A stretch of 64,000 bases of DNA from Pachypanchax playfairii. Its lineage: Eukaryota; Chordata; Actinopteri; Cyprinodontiformes; Aplocheilidae. This document shows, piece after piece, positions 24,590-38,174 of the stretch. Below the pieces are notes generated by a model. It was not told where the DNA came from and did not search any database. It saw only the letters and a list, made by a program, of their open reading frames with translations. A program made the position numbers and the translations under genes. The stretch is taken from the NCBI GenBank assembly GCA_006937955.1, contig SSNP01000351.1, forward strand, positions 199,668 to 263,667, given 5' to 3'. Every line of letters begins with the position of its first letter. Position 1 is the stretch's first letter.

Positions 24590-26569
24590 GAAAGTCACCA
24601 CATGGAGAGAAATCTTTGAGTTAAAGTTTTCAACACCTCCCTTCACCACACACACACAAATACACATTCTTTTTCTAGTGTTCTTTTTTATTCTTTCAAA
24701 GTGCATCGGGTAGACTAAAGAGAACGCTCCCCGTTGTTTCTTCCTCGCGCTGTTACAAAGAGGCGAGTAAAAAAGTTACAAGGTTGTCCCCCGTGGGGTT
24801 AGATTTCAAACAGCACCTGTCAAAGCAGATGGGGCATTTAAATAAGAGTCTTTAAGAGGTATTTGTTACAGCGGAGCTCAGGAGTACCTGCTGTGCTCGC
24901 CGATGCTTTTCACGGCTGTCGTCGCTCTCACAGAATCTGTTTGCTGTGTTTGCAGGGATAAACATCACATTAAAAAAACACAAAAAACCCACTGAGGCCA
25001 CAAATTACACCAGAGAAGACTGCATTAATGTAGCTGCTGAGGCAAGAGGAGTCATGTCTGCCTGTTCTACTGTGCGTAAAAAAGGATGCGCTGCATGAAT
25101 TAATGCTTATATACTTTTACAAAGAGTTCAAGTTTTCATCTACAGTCTTAAAATTAAACTAATACAACTTCTCCATCTTCATTCAACAATTTCTGCACGT
25201 CACACGGAATAAAAACAAACTGGAAGGATGAAATCAACGTGCATCAGCAGACACTCTGATCCAAACAACGTGCTGGTTGGAAGACGTCCACCACAGAGTC
25301 CTGACGGTGCTCAGTGTGAGGTAACACCTGGGAATTCAGACCCAGGCTGTGGCCAAACATCACCCGGGACAGATGTGTCCTCACAAACAAACACAATCAC
25401 TTATAAAACACTCCGAGTTCTGGACTTTAAAAGTTTCTCTGCTTCCTGTAAAGACTTTTCTGTCTGACACTCCAGTGCGATTATCCAACGAGGCAAATAT
25501 TGGGCATTGTGAATTGTTTCAACATTAATCAAGCAAATCCGCAGCAGTTAAACTCCTAAAGCGCCCGTCCAGGGAGTCCTAATGCATGTTGGGATTTGAG
25601 AGAATGGATGAGAAGAACATGGGATGGAGAGGAGAATGACAGGCCAGGAGTGATCCCCTCCAGAGATGACTGTCCTGCCACATCAGCAGGCTGCGTGTTT
25701 CAGGACTCTGCGTTTAACGTTGTTCCAGCGGGGGATGAAGAGCTGATGGTGGAGGTCAGAGGAACAGGCTCACCTCGCCACCCATCACCACAGTACTGAG
25801 CTTCCTCCATGACAGAAAGAAATCACTGGTGGATTCAGCTTTCCCTTCTGTCATTTCCATCTTTCTGTGGCTCTTTACATCTTTCAATCAGAAAAAAAAA
25901 TACAATAAATTAAAAAAAAAAAGGATGCCCTCTTGTTCCTCAAATGCTAAACTTCATTCAGACTGTCAGACACTTAAGAACTGACAAAACACTTTCTCTG
26001 ACTCCCCGTCATTCCCTCTGCTGTCAGAGGAGATAATAAATAAAAATGACTTCTGCGTGGGCGGAGGGAAAAAGGCCGAGACAGAACATCAAGAGATGGA
26101 CAAAGTGTTTCCAGAGGGAAACAAACATCTACACACAAACACTGAGGATGCAAGCAGGCAGCCCCTTGTTCCCCCAAGGCTTATAATGGGCAACATGACA
26201 GAGTTAAAGGCATGGCAGGACAGTGTCCCAGATAATAGGACAAGCTGTCCAGAGTTGCTGCTTCGTGCTTTGGTACGGCCAAACAAGGCCTAATGTGGAG
26301 ACTTTGCAACCAGCTGGGAGTTTGAGAGAGGGTTGGGTGGGTAGATAAACTAAACACAGCCTCTGCACACAGCTGTATATAACCCTCTGAATGAGAGCAG
26401 AACTTCAGCTTTGGAAAGGCATCCAACTCTGAGTTAAAGTCATCCACAACAGGGAAGCAAATGAAAAGGTTGAAACCAGTCACAGAAGTAGAAACCAGCA
26501 GTAAATCCCGCCACATCAAGCACCAGATGAAAGAGACACAAACAACAGAATGCCCTTGCTTTGTGGGGG
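24590..26569. other. Non-coding, no gene seen
   Basis: Moderately mixed sequence; 24720-25080 has CNE-like texture. Poly-A runs lie near 25890-25920. Short frames on both strands have no domain. Confidence 0.45.
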
Positions 26570-26900
26570 TTTGCAATACTTTGCTAGTGAAGGACAATTG
26601 GTCCTCGGTGTAAAGTGAGCGCTTGGCTTTTAACGGACCTCTGCATGCCAAGTCCTCGGCAGGCGACGGCTGGGGACGCTACCTTCGCTGTCATTCAGCT
26701 CCATCTCGTCCACTAATCTTCTTGGTGCTATGAAAGAGCTTAACAGCTTTGCAACACTATCCTTTCCCAAATGTCATTATCACAATGTAGTGCGCCGGCC
26801 GAGCGTCTCCACCAGCTCCCTGCTTATCGTTTTCTTCATGGGAAGTTGAAGGCAGGCGTCCGCTCGTGTTCGCTCTCGCTGCAGCTCCTGTCCTCAGCAC
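26570..26900. promoter_or_regulatory. CNE-like block
   Basis: A GC-balanced, non-repetitive block carrying GGACAATTGGTCC (a palindrome centred on ACAATTGT-like sequence, 26593-26605) and CpG-containing patches. It overlaps the end of a long minus frame (26181-26651) that has no recognisable domain. Confidence 0.35.
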
Positions 26901-27379
26901 GCCGAGACAAAACTCATCCACACAACATCACTCACAAGTTGTTTCTCTAGTTCAGTTTGCTGCTTGAATGTTTGTTTGGAGTTGCTGCAGAAAACTTAGA
27001 GCTGAAAACAACGATGAAAACGATCGTGCTTAAGAAACTCAAACACTTTCACTCAAATAAATACATCTTTCATGTTGATATATACTTATTATTAACTACA
27101 GTAAAAAGGTAAACTACAATGTACATATTATTTAATTGGCTTAAAACTGTCTCAGATATACAAGTTACCTGGTTTTAAAATGACTAGAAAAGGAAATGAT
27201 AAAACTTTAAATCCAACTACAATTCACTGGTTTTTTTATAGAAATTATCTATAGTTAATTTAATTACCTTTACACACAAGTTTTATTTCTGAGTTCACAC
27301 AAAAGTCCTAAATCTGCTCCATCAGAGTCTCCGTACAGCCGAGTTCGTGCACACAAAGTGTTTGGAACTTGTCTGAATG
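26901..27379. other. Non-coding, AT-rich
   Basis: Nothing recognised. Confidence 0.5.
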
Positions 27380-28210
27380 TTGGTGCGTAACGACGTCTCA
27401 CATATTTCATCCAGATGATATCGCCTATCTGCACAGCGTGGCCCAGCGGGGAGCCGCCGATCTGCGGCTCGGTCGTGATCTCCGAACTCTTTCACTCTTT
27501 GTTTACTCTCACACAGAGTTAGTGATGAGCCCCTCCTCTTCCTCCGTCTCCCTCCACCCCATTACCTTCTCTACCTGATGGGCCCACTCCTCTTTCTTCC
27601 TGCCATCCTCTCTGCCACTCTGCTATTGTTTAGAAATGGATCCGGCTTTGCGGGTTACCGTTTTTAATATCATCGGTGAAACATGATTATTACCTCTTAA
27701 TGCTGAAATTACGGGGGCATTCTTTTTGTCATCCTCGCCGTTGCATTTTTCCTGTGTAGCACCCCGTGGCAGGAACATCTTTATCTCCCCATGTGCTCCT
27801 AGTTTTAAAACCTTTACCCCCGCTGTTTGAAAAATATTTCTCATTTTCCTCCCCCATGGCGTGGAGAAATCCCCATAGGCAAACCATTAGTGATCTTTCT
27901 GCCTTTCCCAAACACTTATTACTATCACCCGCACTCCTTGAGCTGCCTCATTGGCTTTTGGTAAATTATGCAAATAAGGTGATCTTCGAACATATAGTTT
28001 TGCTGTTTTTCTGCAACTGCGCAAGTTTGTTCAGCCTTCCACTGAGCAGCCGCGGCACCATTAAAGTGACTGAGCACGTCAGCAAGATTTATGCATCAGT
28101 GACAAATTATAATGCTTTGTCGCTAATTTCCCCGCTGTTTCTTCAGTGCACAGGTTTAGTTATGTGTTTGCCTTTTGGTGAGGCCTTTGGTTGTGAGTTT
28201 TAGAGGGTTT
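27380..28210. promoter_or_regulatory. Strong CNE-like block with POU octamer
   Basis: A long non-repetitive block carrying an exact octamer ATGCAAAT at 27968-27975 within AAATTATGCAAATAAGG, plus CCATTAGTG, GACAAATTATAATG and GCTAATTTCC motifs. Frames here lack domains and are interrupted in homologous-looking positions. It is one of the best enhancer candidates of the window, but alignment to other fish or tetrapods is untested. Confidence 0.45.
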
Positions 28211-28549
28211 TTTTCTTCCTGCATATCAATGTGTCACTTCACTTCACATCTGCAGAGACAGGAGGCTGCAATCCAAGCGAATCTGGTGTTTGACTCATTA
28301 CAAATGAAGCTAAATCTATTCTAGAGTTTCACTTTCTGAACTAAAAAAAAAGAGGAAATGAAAATAGTTTTTGGAGAATCTGAAGATATTCAAGGATTTA
28401 TTCTGCATATGATAAGAAATAAGTAATTTAAACCAAATAAAGATATGAGTAGTGCCTTAAAAAGTCCAAAATCTCTATTTTTTCCCATTAAAACACTCAA
28501 ATGTGAAGAAATAAATAAACTAATCCACAAACCACATTAAGCAAAGACA
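28211..28549. other. Non-coding, AT-rich
   Basis: Nothing recognised. Confidence 0.5.
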
Positions 28550-29180
28550 TTCTGAGAAGACTGAGCATCAATAACCCCTCCACACTGAGCGAGCAGCATC
28601 CCACCTTGCCTCGCATCCTCTTCTTCTTCTGCATAATTGTTTTTCATTTACTTTGAAAACAGCTAGCTGAAAAGATGGGCCGTTTCAATGAACAGATTAG
28701 GGCCTGCAAGCACAAACAAATGACAAATCCCTCTTAACCCCGTGAGCTTCTCGCTCTCCGCCCCCCACCACAAACACACCTCACCCCGTCAAACATTTGG
28801 CTCTGGCGATGTTATTAAACACAACTTTGTAGATTTACTTCCTTCAAAAGTGCCATTTAACCAGGCGGCAGGCAGGAAGGAAGCAGCGCTGGGAGGGGAA
28901 TTACAGGTTGCCAGCATTTCGTCTTTGCGGAGGAGTGACAGGGCCGTCATTTTGCCGGCAGGGCCACCTCCCGTGTTGTTGTGACAACCGGTCATTATAC
29001 ATCGCCGAGATGCTCTCAGCTGCAGGTTTCAGCGCAGATGCAAATGGACGCAAATGGGCTCCGACCGCGACCAAGCTAATAACGTCCTTTTCATCTGTTT
29101 TGCTTCCTTTTCATTTTTTCTTTTTACTATTCTCTCTGCCCCCCCCTCTTCTTCTTCTGCTGGCTTCCCCCCCCTACACT
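28550..29180. promoter_or_regulatory. CNE-like block
   Basis: A mixed non-repetitive block (TGCATAATTG at 28630-28639; polypyrimidine tract at 29090-29180). The overlapping frames on both strands are not convincing genes. Confidence 0.33.
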
Positions 29181-30409
29181 TAGCTCTTTAAGGTGGACAG
29201 TTGAGAGAATGGTTTATAGGAAATGTTGGGATGTTTATTAAGGTTTAAGTTATTACAGCTGAGGATACTGAAACCCTGGATAAACACACAGGAAAAGGCG
29301 AGATTACAATAAAACACAGTAGCAAGTAGCACCTGCTATTGGAGATGTTTTATATTAGTACTGCTATTACTTATTTTATTATTTTTTTTTAATAAAAATG
29401 TGGTGAAGTTAAACTGCACTTAGTTCTGATGGACGAATTAATTTTTACAGATGATTTGATTGTAATTCCCTCCAGTTTCATTGCTGTATGTTTACTATCT
29501 ATTTTAGGTCAGATGCTTTAGACAGGTCTCTGAATATGTGAATAAAAAAATAAATAAAACCAAATAAAGAAAATAAAGTTTTTACTTTTGTTTGTTATTA
29601 AAATTTTGCAAACTGCTAGATTAAATTCTCTAAAATTCTCCTTAAAAGCCTTTTAGCAGAGAATAAAAGGGTAAAAAATGAGAATGTCCATTTAAAAAAA
29701 CGTAAAATTTACAAGGACAAATGTTAAAAATGTGTAAGCAAAAATCAATTTGGAATAAATAACACAGATTTCCCAACAGAATCTGAGATGACACCCATTT
29801 TTAATGTGATGCTAAACTTCTGATTTGATTTTTAATTATGATTCAGATGCTTCGTACGCGTTTGCTTGGGATTCAGTGGAGCAGTGAGTTGTGTGATGCT
29901 GCTTTCTGTGCAGGACCAAATAATGTTTCTCGTTGCCATAAATAATAAATGTGTGCTGATGATGGATGAGCGTATCAACGCGGTCACTCAGGTTGTCTTC
30001 TTCAGCAGTTCATCTGAGTGAACCAGCACGCAGCAGCTGTGTGTGGGAAGCTTGTTTTACCTGCTGATCTGTGCGCAGCTTCACTCAGCTGCTCTTAACA
30101 CACTAACTCTATATTATTTCTCTCATTTGGGGTCATTGTGCTAAAAAGACTGCAATGTTACACTTTTTTCCAGATTTTTTTAAACTGCTCTTCGTATCTA
30201 AATCTTAGAATTTCTGTAGTTCATGTTAATGTTTTTCTTCTGGTTTCTTTTATTACAAATGACATAAAATCTATTTCTTGATAACTATCTGATCTGCCTT
30301 CCCAAAAATGTGCAAATCAAAGCATCTGCAGCAGATAAAAATGCACCATATCAGGATCCACCTTAATATGTTTTGGATCAGATTAACTTGTTACTTGGAT
30401 TAAAAAAAA
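29181..30409. other. Non-coding, AT-rich
   Basis: Nothing recognised beyond poly-T and poly-A runs. Confidence 0.5.
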
Positions 30410-30790
30410 AGGGATGAAAATGCAGCTCGGCTCTGTGCAGCAATCTGGTGTGAGAGAAGAAAATGATTTATCATATTGTTTTGGTAATGCTTGCTCTCAT
30501 TCTGGGGGTCAGATCTGATTAAAGTCCCAGTCCATTAGCAGAAGTGAAATGCCGGCGTTTTGGGTAAACAGTAGCAGCAGGGGACAGCTTTTTGCAGACA
30601 GGAACTGTCTACCTTCTGCAGATCTTTTCAATGTAATGAGACTAAATGTGACAGGTAGACACAAACCAGCGAGGCTAGACTGCAGAGAACATGCAGAGAA
30701 TGCAAAGCTTAGAAAGAAACAGAAAATAATAAAACCCTGCCCCGTTAATACGTCTGTAAGTGATAATTATTTTACATCGTAAAAATCGAC
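30410..30790. promoter_or_regulatory. CNE-like block
   Basis: A non-repetitive block with GATTAAAG and CATTAGCAGAAG motifs between AT-rich flanks. Candidate regulatory by appearance. Confidence 0.3.
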
Positions 30791-31479
30791 AAACAGGGGA
30801 GATGATTACCGGATAAACCGGCTAAATGTGCATGATTTACAATTATTTATTTATCACTAAGTTTAGCATTTAAAAACTGATTTTTATTCTTTTTGCTTGT
30901 TTGTTTTAAAATTTATTGTCGATCATAAAGACAAATAGCATGCGTTATTTTACCCCCGTAGTTAACAGTTAAATATAAAAACAAAGATATATTTTTATCA
31001 CTGTGTTTTCCTATAGATCTAATCAGAATCTAGTTTGTTATCATAATTAGAATTCTTATTGTTATTGAGATTTTATAAAATAATAACATCATGAAACTGA
31101 GTAAAGGTTTAAACATCTCAGAAGATTCAAGAAAAAAATCTTATTTTAAGAAGAAAATTCATGATGTTAAATATTTTCTTTGTGGTCTGAAACCTGGAGG
31201 TTAAAGTTTTGACCTTTGCTTAAACAAGATGCAAACTTTTCAATTTACAGACCAGTTTTAAACATCACTGCTATTAATCCCGAGATGAATCATGATCCAA
31301 AAAAAGGACATCCATCAGCAGAGAGAAGGGATTCCCTCAAGGGTTTTATCAAAGTCGGCCCAACGGGAGAAGTAAGGAACATGTGAATCCTCTTTCTTCC
31401 AGCGGCAGAGAAAGAAAAATCCTTCTGACTCCAAACATGGATAATACAGTTTAAAGGGATCGTCTCACTGGTCTTGAAG
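30791..31479. other. Non-coding, AT-rich
   Basis: Nothing recognised. Confidence 0.5.
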
Positions 31480-32650
31480 AAGTCTAAGATTTATCTTTGC
31501 ACATAACAAGCAGAGCATTTACAAACTGCAGCTCCAGTTAGATAATTGGATCACTTGCTGGAAGATTAATTGCAGCTGTGTATTATTATTCTATATTTGA
31601 TGTGGTCTAGACACAAACGGCATCAGATGTATCGACTTTTTGTTCTAAAAGTCTAACGTGGAACTTGGTTCTTCTGTTAAAGATAAACCTCTGTGTTAGT
31701 GGTTAATTTTGTGTTTTTACAGGAATCTGAAATGTTAAATACAGACTGAACCATACCAAATATCATTACTGTCAGTGTCCTTGAGAAGATGAAGACACGT
31801 TACTGTAAGAGAAAGAGAGAGAAAATAGGATTTAAGATGTCTGGGCCAAAATTTATACTTCCTTGTTCTGCGATAAAGTGCTCTATAATCTGGAAATAGA
31901 GTTCCCTTTAAAATATTATGTTTGAAGGCGGAGGATAGAAGGGAGGGGGAGAAAAAGCAGAGCTCAAAGCAGGCCTCATAATCTAATAAATTGATTTGCA
32001 ATATCCTCTGAAACTGTGAACTGATAAATGTAGCTTCTCATGTCGCCCCGCCTCGCCTTCAGCTCTCTAACTAATGTGCTCCAGCGCACTGAAAAGACAA
32101 AAGCACAAGCCCTCAGTAGTTTGGAAAACTATTCCAGTCGCCCTAATGTGAGCAAGTGGTCACCCAAGGATTAGGGACGGCTGTGTTCCTAAGCCGTCCT
32201 CTCACTGTAACCCTCCCTCTTCCTGTTTTAAAGAACCAAATGTGGGTATACGCTCGAGACGAGGCATTAAACATCAGCCACAAATAGAGGGAAAAAAAGA
32301 CAGATTATCCTTGGATAGGAATGTTCTTGGGAACGCTGGACAGCTGAAGCCAAAATGAACGATAAGTGGTTGACTCGGGGTCTGCAGAGTGAATCATCTG
32401 CACAGACAGATTGCGGCAGAACAGAAAACAACATTCAGTGACTTTACACGGCTTTTATGGCCCAAATATGTAAAAACAGAACTAATCTGGGAGCCCGGAG
32501 GAGACCACGCAGCTCATTTTTAACTGCTGCATTTGTAGCAGGAGAAGATTTACCACCCATGATTCCACTGGGCAGGTTTCGAAGATGCCACCCTACTCCA
32601 CGCATCTGCCAAAAGATTACAGCACACAAAAGAGGAGCAAAATAACAATG
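31480..32650. promoter_or_regulatory. CNE-like stretch
   Basis: Mixed composition at 31960-32220 and 32440-32640, with TAATAAATTGATTTGCAA and paired AAGCCGTCC/GGACGGCT (inverted, 32175-32199) motifs. Overlapping opposite-strand frames at 32444-32645 have no domain. Confidence 0.28.
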
Positions 32651-35214
32651 TGATTTTCACCCAAATCCTCTCAAGTTCTCAAAGTGTGGCGTGAAACGTC
32701 TCTTTGGAACAGCTGATCTCCCTCAGGTACCCAGTCTTCTTATTTATCAGTGCCGTCAGACACGGGCCTTATCAGACACGTTGCTGCTTGCAAGGTGTAC
32801 CTGAGACTCTGAGAGGCCTACAAGGGATTACTGGGGATCTGGACTGGAGTCAAAAAGGGACTAAGACGAAGAGAAAGACAGCAGCTCCGAGTTTGGCACT
32901 CCTGCTTGGACCACACAGATCACCGGGGACACTCGCATAAAAACTCTCTCCTTTCCACGTATTTATTAAATGCCACTTGACATTGGGGGAGACTTTAGCT
33001 GCCCGCGTCCCCCCTGCTTTAGAGGAATGAGGACTTGCTCTGGATTTGGACAGTTGGCGGGGCCTATCTGCACTCTGGCAGGAGGCATCAGGGATTTCAT
33101 GGCTGTTTGCCCACCCTGGTGCTCTTTTACTCTGCCTCGTGCCCCACTTGTACAAACTGTTTTCTCTATTCTGAGTTGGTTCACAAAGATATTTGTGACC
33201 TCTGACAGAATAATAAACACAAGTTGTAACATATTAATACTCATAATGTAATATACAGTCTAGATTATTGTACTAAAATCAAAAAAGTTACTGAGTTTCT
33301 GATGATGTAACAAACTGACAGGATGATAATCAAACCTCTGAATGTGAGGAAACAAATACAAAGTTAAATATTACAGTAAAAAGGTTGGAAAAGTTACAAG
33401 AAAAATAATTTGGAACTCTACAAGCATCATTTTTGACATTGAGGAACGAAGTCTTGCTGATTGACTGAAAACTTTGTGATGTTTAATTGTCTCATCAGCT
33501 GTTAGAAGTTTATTTAAATAGCAGTTTTACACAAAATTTGTTCATTTGCAGTCTCAGTCAGGACATGATGCTGCATCACCATGACAACCTGAAGTAAGCA
33601 GGAGACAAAAGATGAGCAGTGTAATCAATCTGTGCAAAGTTTGAATTTAAAGTTATACATTTGTTTAGAATTTGAATATTTAAAATAAAGGTTTACATTT
33701 AATAAGAATTAATGTATTTCCATCATTTATTCAGCTTTATGATGATGAAAAAGCAGATAAAGTAAAAGTTTAAATGTACTTTATTATCTGGGGGTTTCAA
33801 ACTGGATTACATCCTTTCTATATGATCTCAGAACTGCAGACTGGATCCGTGATGATGAAACAAAAGGTCAAAACAAAGGTCGATCAAATTACTCTTATCT
33901 AAAGGAAGACATTTGTCCTGTCCTGAAACATATGTGCAACATACACGCACAGGGTTCGAGCTGAACCGGGGTGGGGGTGTGGTTAAATGTATTAATGCAG
34001 CTGCAGGGTTTGCACATCTGCATAGCCTCAGAGATCCTCCTCAACCAGCCGTTAGCTGAGGTCACCTCTGCAAGTCCGACAGGTTTTATTCCTACATTGT
34101 TTCTCCTTATTTGAAAAACTTGAAAAGTTCCTCTGTGTGCGTGCACGTGTGTGCACGTGTGTGTGTGAGTGATTGTGTGGGTTTTTCTTGGCTAAAAGAA
34201 TAAATAACCACGGCTCTGCTGCAGCTATGTGATTACATCTCTGTGCACCACAGACTGCCTGGAAAATCCAAAGTAGTCACAAACCTGCGTTCTCACACCA
34301 AGTACAGCTGGGGTGTGTCAAAGCCCAAAGCACCACAAATTCAATGTTTAACTGCCAAACAATCCCGAGTCTACACGGTGAGCACACAGGGAATATTGAG
34401 TGTCATCTCTCTGAGGCAGAATGATATCACCCACACTGCCTTTCCACCTTTTCACACACAATTACCAGCCAGTAAAGGACCGTCTTCCTCTCAGCGTCTC
34501 CACTGGAAAGGACGAAGCTGTAATTACAGCAATCAGCAGTGTCGACTTCACAAACTACACTTCCTCTTACACGCAGTGGACATGGGTTTACACCCCGAGC
34601 CGGCTGGAATCAGAGACTGTCCTGATGGATGGGCAGACTCTTTCCAGGCCGCTGGTCATCATCAGAAGCCCCCCCCATTTCCTGCTTCATGCTGACCCCT
34701 TCCTGCCCCCATCAGCCCCGGGATGGATCCAGGCATCCAGTCTCATGGAGGAGGATGGAGGGGAGGAGGAAAGGTGGCCAGATTACAGCTCACAGGAGTG
34801 CAGAGTGTAGCAGATTAATGTGGGTAAACACTCCAGGAATTGTCACTTTTCTTCAGGCTACTTAACTGCAAAGTAAATACGAGTAATCACAATAATAATA
34901 CATTTTTATTGGTTCAGCAGTTCTCACAGCAGAGATAAAGTGCTTAGACAAGCCTAATAATAAATAAGCCAGACATAAATTAATGCTAAGGTTAGAACAG
35001 GACAGCCACGGGAAGGTAAACACAACAGGATTTCACTGACATAAGCAAACAGAGAAAATGTTGATGATAATTATCAACCATTTCCAAAAATAAAATGTTT
35101 CCAATCCTGCAAAAACTCCAGTGATTTCAGCTCTGATGTAAAGACGGTATATGTACCACAAAATCACGTGTCTAAAGATTTTAAGCATCACTTTATAGTC
35201 ACTTCTAAATATTT
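32651..35214. other. Non-coding; short GTGCACGTGT tract
   Basis: Frames of up to 150 codons (34243-34695) have no recognisable domain and poor composition. A purine/pyrimidine-alternating GT/GCAC tract lies at 34133-34170. 34240-34810 has a CNE-like texture. Confidence 0.4.
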
Positions 35215-36130
35215 AAGTTGGATCAATTACACCTAGCGCTTCAAGCTGGCTGTTATTTTTTCCCCAAAGATCTCCAAACCACAAAGTCAGTGTGGCATTA
35301 ATATTATTATTATTACTACAGCGTGAACACGGTGTAGGCCTCTTCTTGTTTGTCTGGTTTTGAGGGCAGACAAGAAAAATACAGTGTAGAAAGAATTCTG
35401 ATATTCATTTCAATTAAGACGATTCTTCCTGGCTGTAATCTATCAACGTCACTCTTTTCTCTGTGAAACGAAACGCGAGCTTGTAACTTGATGTTGTGTA
35501 ATCTTCTGAGGCCTCCCCATGAGCCCCCAAACAAAAATGAAATGTAAAATCCTCATTTGGAACGCTGGATGCTAATATAAATAATTATAAGTGAGATGTG
35601 TGTTGGTTGCTATTATTTTATGTTGCACTCTTCCGTGCTTCCACCCAGCGTTGCTCTCATATAATTTGTGTACACGGTCTCTGGTGTTGGTTTAGGCTGT
35701 GCTCCAAAGCCACTCTGAAAAGGTATGTGGCTTTGGCAGGGAGAATAAACAGCCACCTCATTTCATTCTCCCACGTCTCGGACAGTCGTCTCTGCTCCTC
35801 TCGACCCTGCCAGCGCTGCGATTCCAAAGAAAAGCACATAAAACACGCCACTTTGGGGAAATCAGAGACGGGGGAGGGAGGCGACGGCCTAATGTCTTAA
35901 AAAGGTTACAGCACAGATCCAAAAGCAATTCAAACACACCACAACACTGAAAAAATGCAGATACACGTCGGCTAAGGCATTTGATGTTCGAAACATTTCT
36001 TTTTTTGGGAACATTTTGTCTGGAGTATTTTCCAATTGTTTTATCTTCCACCTTCTCCAGAAAAACAACAATCCCAGCATGATGCTGCTTCCTGTTCCCA
36101 TGACATCCACAGACTGACCTGCTTACCCAA
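35215..36130. promoter_or_regulatory. CNE-like stretch
   Basis: A non-repetitive mixed stretch covering several overlapping short frames on both strands. Their overlap in all phases argues that composition, not coding, keeps them open. Candidate regulatory. Confidence 0.28.
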
Positions 36131-36887
36131 ATTCTCATTTTGTCAAGCAAAACAAAGATTTAAGTGAGTAAAACTAATAAACTTCTCATTATGTCACAGG
36201 CTGACTGCTCTGATGTAAAATGTGACATCACAGCAGGATTTCTGAGACTGTTTTTATGTTTGACTGGACATTTCAGGCAAAAATATAATTTAAAATCATC
36301 TTAATAATTGTCCAATAGATTTCTCCCTCTACACTCCAAACACACAGAAACAGAACAAATGAAAATCTGCTAAGCTTCACTCAAGCATTGCTAATTAACA
36401 TCATGAAAGAACAACAAATTGGTTCTTATATCTTTGAAAAATATATTACTGACCTGAAATATTATTTTAAACACAGAAATTCAACATAAAACAATATAAA
36501 AGAGTTAATGTTAGTAACTGTTTTCTACCTGACTGACTTTATGGAGCTGCTGCAGAATATAAACCACCTGCTTGAAGAACTCCCAGACCCACTCTGAAGA
36601 CTCTTATAATCCAGCTCGACGCGGGGAGTCAAACTCGACTGACATACAGGGATCATACTTGTAGTACGGAGGACACAAGACTTTTTCTAGCTGAAACATT
36701 TAAGTGATTAAAACTAAAATCTTTGTTATTGTAAACAGACAATGATTTTAAAGTGCAACTTAACCTTTTTTTTGCTGATAAACTCTATAAATAAGTGTTT
36801 ATTAGTCCTGCCTACATTTCTGGGTCTTGCTTTTAGTATTTTAGCTGATTTTTATAAAACTATTCATTTTATATCAAAAACCGTTAG
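36131..36887. other. Non-coding, AT-rich
   Basis: Nothing recognised. Confidence 0.5.
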
Positions 36888-36906
36888 TGGAGCGCCCTCT
36901 TCAGGT
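36888..36906 (-). promoter_or_regulatory. CTCF-like motif
   Basis: The minus strand reads CTGAAGAGGGCGCTCC, close to the CTCF core. Confidence 0.38.
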
Positions 36907-37672
36907 TAAAACGTGACAGTGCACTTGAATTGGATCAGGCATCGCTATTGGCTGAAACCTTATTTTCTTTAATCGTGACGTCAAGATTCTGCCATTATGG
37001 GATATAAAAAAGCTCTGTCTCGGCCACACCTCCACTCCGTAGTGAGTGAGTTTGAACAGGAAGTGGATACGGCCGTTATCAGAGTTCATTTTAGTGTTTG
37101 TGATTGTGTGAAAACATGTTTTTAGCACATTACTGAAGGGCTTTCTCTTCATGCTGAGATACTTTGATTTATACCGAGTATACACCTCTCTGAAACATGC
37201 GTTTGTGCTGACAATGTGCAGCGGTCGCGCACGCAGCCTGATGAGGCTGAGTCACAGATATTACACGAGCTAATCAAAATGTAGCTTTTGCTTTGATAAA
37301 CAAAAAATTACTACGAAGGGACAGGTCCCATTCTAAGACACTGAAGCCGCTGCAGTACAAACCATCGGCTTGAAACGGTAGTGCGGTCGTGTGCGCGCAG
37401 CTGTCACACGATGTAACTGGAGCTCATAGCGTTGGCTAACAGTGTACCAGTAGAGAAGAGCCTCGTTGTATGCCTCCAATCCGCTTCAGGGCGAACTATC
37501 GGCTCGAAATTATACGAATCAGAGCTGCTCGTCTCATCCAAATGTTCCTCCATTTCACCTGTCAGTCACAGCCCAGAATGTCACGCCCCCTTAGTCTGCT
37601 AGTCACTCCCATTTATCATGTTCTTTTTTAAATTTCAGACTGTATCCGGGGAGGGGGGGTAAGTTTTCCTTT
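36907..37672. mobile_element. Repeat-like GC/CpG-rich block, possible truncated TTAA element
   Basis: CpG-rich sequence abruptly set in AT-rich DNA. It ends in AAGTTTTCCT followed by TTAA (37669-37672), which looks like a right terminus of a TTAA-type MITE. No matching left end was found, so truncation or misidentification are both possible. No coding frame. Confidence 0.3.
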
Positions 37673-38174
37673 AACCATAAGGAGCGATTGAAGTGAGAGG
37701 ATCCATTCCATCTCTATTAAAAACATGAGCTTCTGACATTTTAATATTTTACTATAATTGATTCAAACAGAAAAACTCTTTAAATTCTTATCAAACTTGA
37801 AAACTTCAGTTGGCTGCAACTTACCCATCATGCCACTAGATGTCACTATTTAGCAGAAATTATTATGCAAGTCTAAAATTCGGTCTAATATATTTGGTGA
37901 CTTAATATTTGCTGTGAAATTAAACAGATATATAAAATAAATATATGTAAAATTTAAAAAAATTCAGGACCATTTTTACTGTATATTTTCTTTTACATCA
38001 CCATAAATTGAGCGTGTAATAAAAATACTGGATCACATCAATTAATGTGAATTTGTACTACAAGCTTTACAAGATGTTTAATGTGTTTTAAGATAAAATA
38101 ATAAACATAAAGAACAAAGACAAATTATGAATCATTCTGAAAATTTCTTCTCATTCTTTTTAACTATGTGTTGT
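37673..38174. other. Non-coding, AT-rich
   Basis: Contains a weak CTCF-like motif CCACTAGATGTCACT at 37834-37848 on the plus strand. Nothing else recognised. Confidence 0.4.

Noticed and set aside
24366..24713. Plus and minus ORFs of Val-Cys and Thr-His repeats
   Set aside because: Translation of the (GT)n microsatellite at 24517-24585.
26181..26651. 156-codon minus ORF
   Set aside because: No domain, no splice or start context, and overlapped by other open frames in CNE-like DNA.
34243..34695. 150-codon plus ORF overlapping a 129-codon one
   Set aside because: No domain recognised in either phase. Both phases open together suggests stop-poor composition.
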